Below are positions 58,768 to 64,000 of a stretch of 64,000 nucleotides of DNA, in pieces. Numbering within the stretch: position 1 is the stretch's first letter; each line of letters opens with the position of its first letter. Source of the DNA: Calliopum simillimum (lineage: Eukaryota > Arthropoda > Insecta > Diptera > Lauxaniidae); assembly GCA_951812925.1 (NCBI GenBank), contig OX638368.1:27467187-27531186 (forward strand), in the 5' to 3' direction. Made by a program: the position numbers and the translations under genes. The notes under the pieces were generated by a model. The model worked only from the letters and a program-made list of their open reading frames with translations. It made no database searches and was not told where the DNA came from.

Positions 58768-59240
58768 TCATAAGCTTTAAAATGATGTGTGACTCAAAAG
58801 GGATTCGGTCGCTAGATGAAAGTTTTTGGCTTTTGAACGCCTGCGGCAGGCAAAACTCTTTGTTTTTTCAAGAGGAAGGCATCTTACGAAAAAAGAGTAC
58901 AAGGCATAAAATGCTTAGAATCGTCGAAGAAATACGTGCGAATTTTTTTAAACTTTTTTTTTTAAAAATTTTTGAAATTTTTTTTTTAAATATTTTTGCA
59001 AAAATTATTCAAAGAAAAAAAAAATTTTTTTTTTAACTCTCCAAAAAATTCCCAAAAATTTCACATGTATTTCTTGTTCGATTCTAGGCATAAAATGTCT
59101 AGTACACTTTTTTCGTAAGATGCCTTCCTCTTGAAAAAACAAAGAGTTTTGCCTGCAGCGGGCGTTCAAAAGCCAAAATCTCTCATCTAGCAACCGAGTC
59201 CCATCTTGAGTCACACATCATTTCAAAGCTTATACTTCAA
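58768..59240. mobile_element. Palindromic element family, copy 3
   Basis: The left arm AAGCTTTAAAATGATGTGTG, GACTCAAAAGGGATTCGGTC, GCCTGCGGCAGGCAAAACTC, TTTTCAAGAGGAAGGCATCT is mirrored by the right arm, from AGATGCCTTCCTCTTGAAAA to TCACACATCATTTCAAAGCTT. The centre (about 58940-59045) is A/T runs. After it, CTTCAACAACCTG, CTCCCGGGTTATTGTTCTTG and GCTGGTACGCTTGG continue the right-arm order seen in copies 1 and 2, to about 59375. It abuts the 3' LTR within 40 bp. Confidence 0.8.
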
Positions 59241-59384
59241 CAACCTGTATTATAACCACAAATGGTACTAGAATACTCCCGGGTTATTGTTCTTGCAACC
59301 GGATCTACCATGTTACCAAATTTGAGCGGAATTGGAGACAAAAGAATTTTCAGCTGGTACGCTTGGCGTGTATTGCTTTATATA

Positions 59385-59654
59385 CATATCGTCGGGTTAA
59401 AACTACAACTAGACATCTTCATTTTTTGATATTTTGAGTTAAATATACATAAACATAAAGGAAAAATGGCTCTACGTCTCAGTCTAGTCAGTTTTTGAAA
59501 TGTTGTCCCCATCCAATTTTATATAAGGAATAAAAAGCAGAAAACTACTAAATCTAATACAAAAATCGAATTTCTACCAACTGAAAAAGCGTTTTTTCTC
59601 AAAATAATAAAAACGTAGATGTCTAGTTGTATGTAGTTTTAACCCGACGATATG
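59385..59654. mobile_element. MITE, 270 bp, TA-flanked
   Basis: CATATCGTCGGGTTAAAACT on the left is matched on the right by its inverted complement (AGTTTTAACCCGACGATATG), followed by a second inverted block ACAACTAGACATCT. TA lies on each side (59383-59384, 59655-59656). Non-coding interior. Probably a Tc1/mariner-type MITE. Confidence 0.8.
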
Positions 59655-59656
59655 TA

Positions 59657-59806
59657 TGTGACCTGGTCTATGAAAAGGGGGCTTACGTGCGAAATCAAGT
59701 TTTCGAGAAAGCAGCTGGAAATCAACTATAATCGAATCGGCAAAAAATTTGGGATATTTTTTTTTTTTTTTGACACCGAAAGCCTCTTTTCATAGGCTAG
59801 GTCACA
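59657..59806. mobile_element. MITE, 150 bp, TA-flanked, abutting the previous one
   Basis: TGTGACCTGGTCTATGAAAA on the left is mirrored on the right by the inverted form of TGTGACCTAGCCTATGAAAA. TA at 59655-59656 and 59807-59808 flank it, so it shares a single TA with the MITE to its left. Non-coding. Confidence 0.8.
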
Positions 59807-59808
59807 TA

Positions 59809-61919
59809 TACTCGTACATACATAGATATTTTTTTGTTTGGAAATTTCAAAAAAATTGGGAATGAAAATTTAAAATAGGGCTCAAGAGATTTATAGAGAT
59901 TTATGAAAAATTTTTAAAATCTCGATATTGATTTGGATAAAACATTATTGTTATATCCCAACGTGCGGCGGGAGATTCTTTGCAATTTTTCCCAGATACT
60001 GGTTTACGTGTGTTAGTTATATGTTATATAGATAACATGGAATATAATTAATGATAATAGACGATATTATTTTTAAGAGCGCAAAACACGTATTCTTTAA
60101 TAACAAGCAAAAATATGCCTAAATATGATATAAATATTCATGACAATCGTAAAGAAAAAACGTGACCTTTTTCTGAACTTTTTTCAAACTATGCAATCCA
60201 CATGATGCTAGAGTATGTTATGAAATTAGTGTTGTATATAGCGATCCTTGAAAAAGTGGGCGTGGTGAGCAGATAGATGCATAACTTGCGCACAATAATT
60301 GAATTAAATGGTGCTTAAATGTTGCTTATGCTTTAATGTTTAAAATTGACAAATTAACTTATAATTTATGTATTTTTTTTCATTTTAATTTGGCTGTTAA
60401 CAGATTTAGCTAATAGTGATAATTTGTTGTCACCTCCGAACAATACTTATTATATGAGTCATGTAGTGTCACTTATGAACTGAGAACTTTTGTTTAGAAA
60501 ACAATAAAATTGATGATCGTAAAAGTTTATAGATTAATTATCTTAGCGTGTAAATAAACAAAAATTCAAAATAAACTTTAAACAAAAATAAAGCTAGACG
60601 TAGAAAATGTTTTTACTATCAAATGTTTCATGTCTGTGACCGATTTCAGATAGCACAAACTGTGAAGGAAATGTAAGATGATATGACTAACTCAGTTTAA
60701 GATAGATGGTGTGGATTGTCTTTGGTTTATAGAACTTACTACAAATTAGTACAATTTCAAATTAAATATTGTTCTGCCTTGATTAAATTTATGAAACTCA
60801 AAATGTTAATGCAGTCTAGACAATTGCTGTAGTACAATACGGGTATTGTTAATGAAAAATCTACTTGACTATTAATGAACTAAATGAAAAAGGTAAAAGT
60901 TGTACCGATCGTGAATTGACTTAACATAGTTGCATCACAATTCTTTAACGTCGTAACTATGTCGTTATGAAATAAACGACCGATTAAAAAGAAGAATGTA
61001 ATTAGTGTTATTTCAAATTATTCATAAAAATTTCATGTTCATTAATTAATTTTTAAAATTTTCTGATTAATTATGATTGCGGAAAAACAGCTTCATTATC
61101 TAAACTGTCATTTCACTTGTATTATTTTGGATTTCATTCTTTTGAATGCGGACATTGTAGTAACATTTTTTTATGATAAGGTTTTAAGGAGGATTTCTTT
61201 TTGAATTAGTAAATGACATCATAAATTTAGTTCAAGTTCTCTAACTCATTAAAAGCATTAAACTTTCATAAAAGTCGTACAACTATTTCGATCCCTCTTA
61301 ATAGCGATTTTAACATATCTTTAAATCTCATTCGGCGCAATGCTGTCTGCGATCTTCCTCTGCTTCTGTTGCCCTGTTGATTGTACTAAGTAAAATCCCA
61401 AATCATGGAATCATTAATCCTTTGTATGGCGCTGAAAAAACCCTTTCAAAGAATAGTTTTTAACTCGTAAAATAGTAATGCAACCGAATAATGTTGCATG
61501 CCTGGCTTGTTGAAAACAATTTTGGCTATTCAAATCCATTACCAAAAACCAATGTTACCTTTTTCTGCTTTTGCTATGTTTAAATAGACCCCAAAGCAGT
61601 GATATTTGCACCTTTAAGCAAACACTTCTCAAGTTCGTGATGTGGTAGAAAAATAAAAACAAGTTCAGGTCCTTAATAATAAGTTTTTAGTCCATCATAA
61701 ACGGCAATAAAAAACTAAGAGGCCTGGACACGGGGTAGGGGATAAAAAAATAGACCACTGCAGATCCTTGCAATATCCTCTTTCTAGTAACTTGGGGTCA
61801 TATCCCCAAGAATCTGTGCTCAAGTTTTGGTTTTCATACTCAAGACCGTCTGGTATAAATCAAATAATCGAAATAATTTTTGAGGAATAGTTTTTCTTTA
61901 AAAAATAAAATTCTATGGT
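59809..61919. other. No gene recognised
   Basis: AT-rich non-coding DNA with no recognisable exon, transposase or terminal repeat. Confidence 0.45.
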
Positions 61920-62540
61920 TTACCCAAAAACGTTTTTCACTAAGAATCAGCTTGAAACTAGCTCGAAGTTGCTATGACAAAAGATATTTTCGTCAACTGA
62001 AAAAATAAGTTAGCCACAAAAATATGTTTTTTGGGATTTTCCGGGAAAGTTTAAGGTTTTCCAGAAAACGCTTTACGCCTTAGATCAGCTCAAAACTAGC
62101 TCGAAATTTGTGCATCAAGAGATTTTGTCTGCAGTTTTTCCCGTGGGTTCGTCTGGCTGAAAAATAAAGTATGTCATTTAAAAGTTTTCTGGGTATATTT
62201 CCAGGAAAATTTCGAGTTTTCTGAAAAACAGTTTTAACTAAGGATCAGCTGGAAACTAGCTCGAAACTTCTCTATCGAAAAAGTTCATCGCCAATTATTC
62301 CTGTAGGTCTAGCTAAAATTATAAAGTTATCCATAAAAAAGCTTAAGGTTTCTCGGAAAACACTTTTCATTCAAGGTCAGCTCGAAACTAGCTCGAAGTT
62401 CCTGCGTTCAAAAATTTCATCGCTAACTCTTTGCGCGGATTCGTCTGGCTGAAAAAATATGATGGAAAATTTCTCACACAGCTCGAAATTATTGTTGAAA
62501 AGCTTGAAAATAGCTCGAAATTCCCAACCAAAAAACATCG
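61920..62540 (+). repeat. Tandem repeat, ~140-bp units with ACTAGCTCGAA
   Basis: Five diverged units have CAGCTCGAAACTAGCTCGAA-like cores at about 61948, 62086, 62246, 62378 and 62501. Spacing ranges from 123 to 160 bp. Each unit also has a TTTTCCGGAAAA(C/A) block and a CGTCTGGCTGAAAAA or GTCTAGCTAAAA block. It lies downstream of gene C. Confidence 0.8.
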
Positions 62541-62792
62541 AAATTCGTCACAACTTTATGCACCCCATTATTTCCCATAAGAATTCACGGAATCCAAAAT
62601 TCTGTTTGGAACTTGTTCAGGAATATTATACGAAATTTTAGCAGATTTCTCTTTAGATTGGAAATTATGATATTGGCAAATGGGACAAAAAAAAAAAAAA
62701 AAATCACTATTGATGGTTTTCTGAAAATTTAATTAACCACTTAAATGATTCAAAATGAAATAAAATAGTGATGATGTAATGCACGTTGCAAT

Positions 62793-62798
62793 TTTATT
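62793..62798 (-). terminator. Candidate poly(A) signal of gene C
   Basis: AATAAA on the minus strand lies 118 nt beyond the stop codon of gene C. It is the nearest canonical signal. Confidence 0.45.
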
Positions 62799-62916
62799 TA
62801 TAAAAAATGTAATTATTTCTTTTTCATAATTTCATAATTTTAAAATGTACCAGTCATTATTTATCTAATACTAAAATTTCACTACTCTGTAAAAGAAAAA
62901 TAAAATCTCCAAAATC

Positions 62917-64000
62917 CTACGTTTCCTTTTGCTGAGCATCTTTAATCTCCTCCTCTTTGTCATTCTTAGCGCCGATGCAGGGGAAGAAGTACCATTTTTC
63001 ACCTTTGCCAAAAACTTCACCATCACTAAGAGTCTCGGGTAGTTTTCTGCAAAACCAAGGAAAATATTATCAACTTAAAAAAACCTAAATAAAAATATGC
63101 CAAACCCACTTGTTCAATGTCTCTGGTAGTGCCAAACATAATCCGGCGCCAATCAACATAATAAGACTAATGAAAATGGATGGTAACGGCTTGAAAAAGT
63201 TACCCAAATAAATAACATAGGCGCTGAGAAAACCCATAGCATAGCCAACGACATGTATATTCGAGATACCTTGACCACGCACGCTTGTGGGTATTAGCTC
63301 GGCGGCATATTGCGCCTCAGCATCGTATGCAACAATGGCACCGTAACGACCCAAACCAACCATAAGCCCAAGCACCACAGCATTTTGCTCGCGATCCAAG
63401 AAAGCAATTAGAAAACCGGTGATGGCAGTGATGATGCCACCAATCAATAATGAACCACAGGCCATGCCCTTGCGGCCAATAAAATTCTGCAAAAATATAA
63501 TGGTCAGACCACCCGGCACATAAACGATGGAGGTAAATGAGAATAAAGCAAACGGTGAGCTGCCTAGACCCTCCATGTTACGACTTATGATATCGAAGGC
63601 GAGTGTGATGATCATGCTATGCATAGAAAGAGAGAGAAAGATAGTGAGCTTAGTTGAATTTAGAAATCTCACTCTCAGTAACTTACGATTTCACCAGCAG
63701 TATAATCGTAAATTTACGCAATCGCGGCGTTCGAAACATGCCCAAAAATGTATCCTTTTGATCGCGCATCTTTTCATCGGCTATCAGCTTTTGCTCATAA
63801 TATGTGACAAAGGCTTCAAAGACACCCTCTTCCACAACGCGTTTATTACACTTGGCAACATGTTTCAGACAATTCACGGCGCCCTTGAAATCCCGCTTAG
63901 TGATTAACCATTGTGCACTCTCGCAAATCAGCAACGGATAAATGAGTATAGCAATGGCCGGTATTGAAGCTATCAGCAAGTAATGTCGCCAAGTGCCAAC
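62917..64000 (-). CDS. Gene C: SLC22-like transporter, 3' part
   Basis: The C-terminal part of a third paralogue; the 5' exons lie beyond the right edge. Exons on the minus strand are 64000-63687 (partial), 63616-63110 and 63046-62917, joined by short GT-AG introns of 70 and 63 bp with phases 2 and 2, as in genes A and B. The visible 316 codons cover ESAQWLITKRDFKGA, the cytoplasmic loop, NFIGRKGMACGS, YAAELIPTSVRGQG and the last helices. The tail has FGKGEKWYFFPC and a charged end (EEEIKDAQQKET). The 507-nt middle exon has the same length as in A and B, and its protein is closer to B than to A. A membrane carrier; substrate unknown. Confidence 0.9.

Noticed and set aside
1..64000. CRISPR array, operon, bacterial insertion sequence or replication origin
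   Set aside because: Eukaryotic gene structure with introns; none of the tandem arrays has short repeats with unique spacers.

Overview
The window reads as AT-rich nuclear DNA of a higher dipteran. A tephritid-type fruit fly is my inference, from short GT-AG introns beside very long repeat-filled ones, mariner, Transib, pogo-like and Ty3/gypsy elements, and dispersed repeats carrying 'cacgccc' motifs. There is no operon structure and no convincing RNA gene. Most of the sequence is repeat or unassigned non-coding DNA.

Host genes. Three paralogous multi-exon genes of the major facilitator superfamily, SLC22 (organic cation/carnitine transporter-like) type, form a cluster. Gene A (+) has five coding exons between 19422 and 24671 and encodes about 570 aa. 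Gene B (-) has six coding exons between 42560 and 25554 and encodes about 549 aa, with an 11 kb intron 2 and a 4.2 kb intron 5. Gene C (-) runs from the right edge to 62917; its last three coding exons (316 codons to the stop) are inside the window. A and B converge, with 882 bp between their stop codons. The shared exon borders and phases, including a 507-nt penultimate exon in all three, point to tandem duplication. B and C resemble each other more than A.

Repeats, left to right. 1-19.4 kb: foldback elements (1571-1976, 5886-7040), a broken mariner (10340-11553), small hairpins, a foldback element built from a GGCC-type minisatellite with a 9-bp target duplication (16925-17447), and a second, internally deleted mariner (17579-18452). 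Intron 4 of gene A holds a ~120-bp tandem array (22535-23890). Intron 5 of gene B holds a DD37D Tc1/mariner-type element (26037-29477) split by a 2.4 kb Transib-type element (26428-28839) with a CGTCG target duplication. Intron 2 of gene B holds hairpin MITEs, tRNA-like units, a 281-bp higher-order tandem repeat (35280-35841), a pogo-like remnant (36182-36660), an inverted pair of dispersed repeats, one carrying a nested MITE, and a large palindromic element (39905-41125). 43-52 kb: further palindromes, a pogo/Tigger-like element (45379-46606), MITEs, tandem repeats and a second DD37D copy (48810-49762). 52147-58730: a young Ty3/gypsy retrotransposon with apparently identical LTRs, whose gag frame begins inside the LTR and whose pol is interrupted by a 1252-bp inverted-repeat element. 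58.7-62.6 kb: a palindrome, two back-to-back MITEs and a ~140-bp tandem repeat.

The most notable non-gene signals are the Transib nest, the gag-in-LTR arrangement, the unclassified element inside pol, the minisatellite foldback element and the density of hairpin elements. All comparisons were made by eye, without alignment software.
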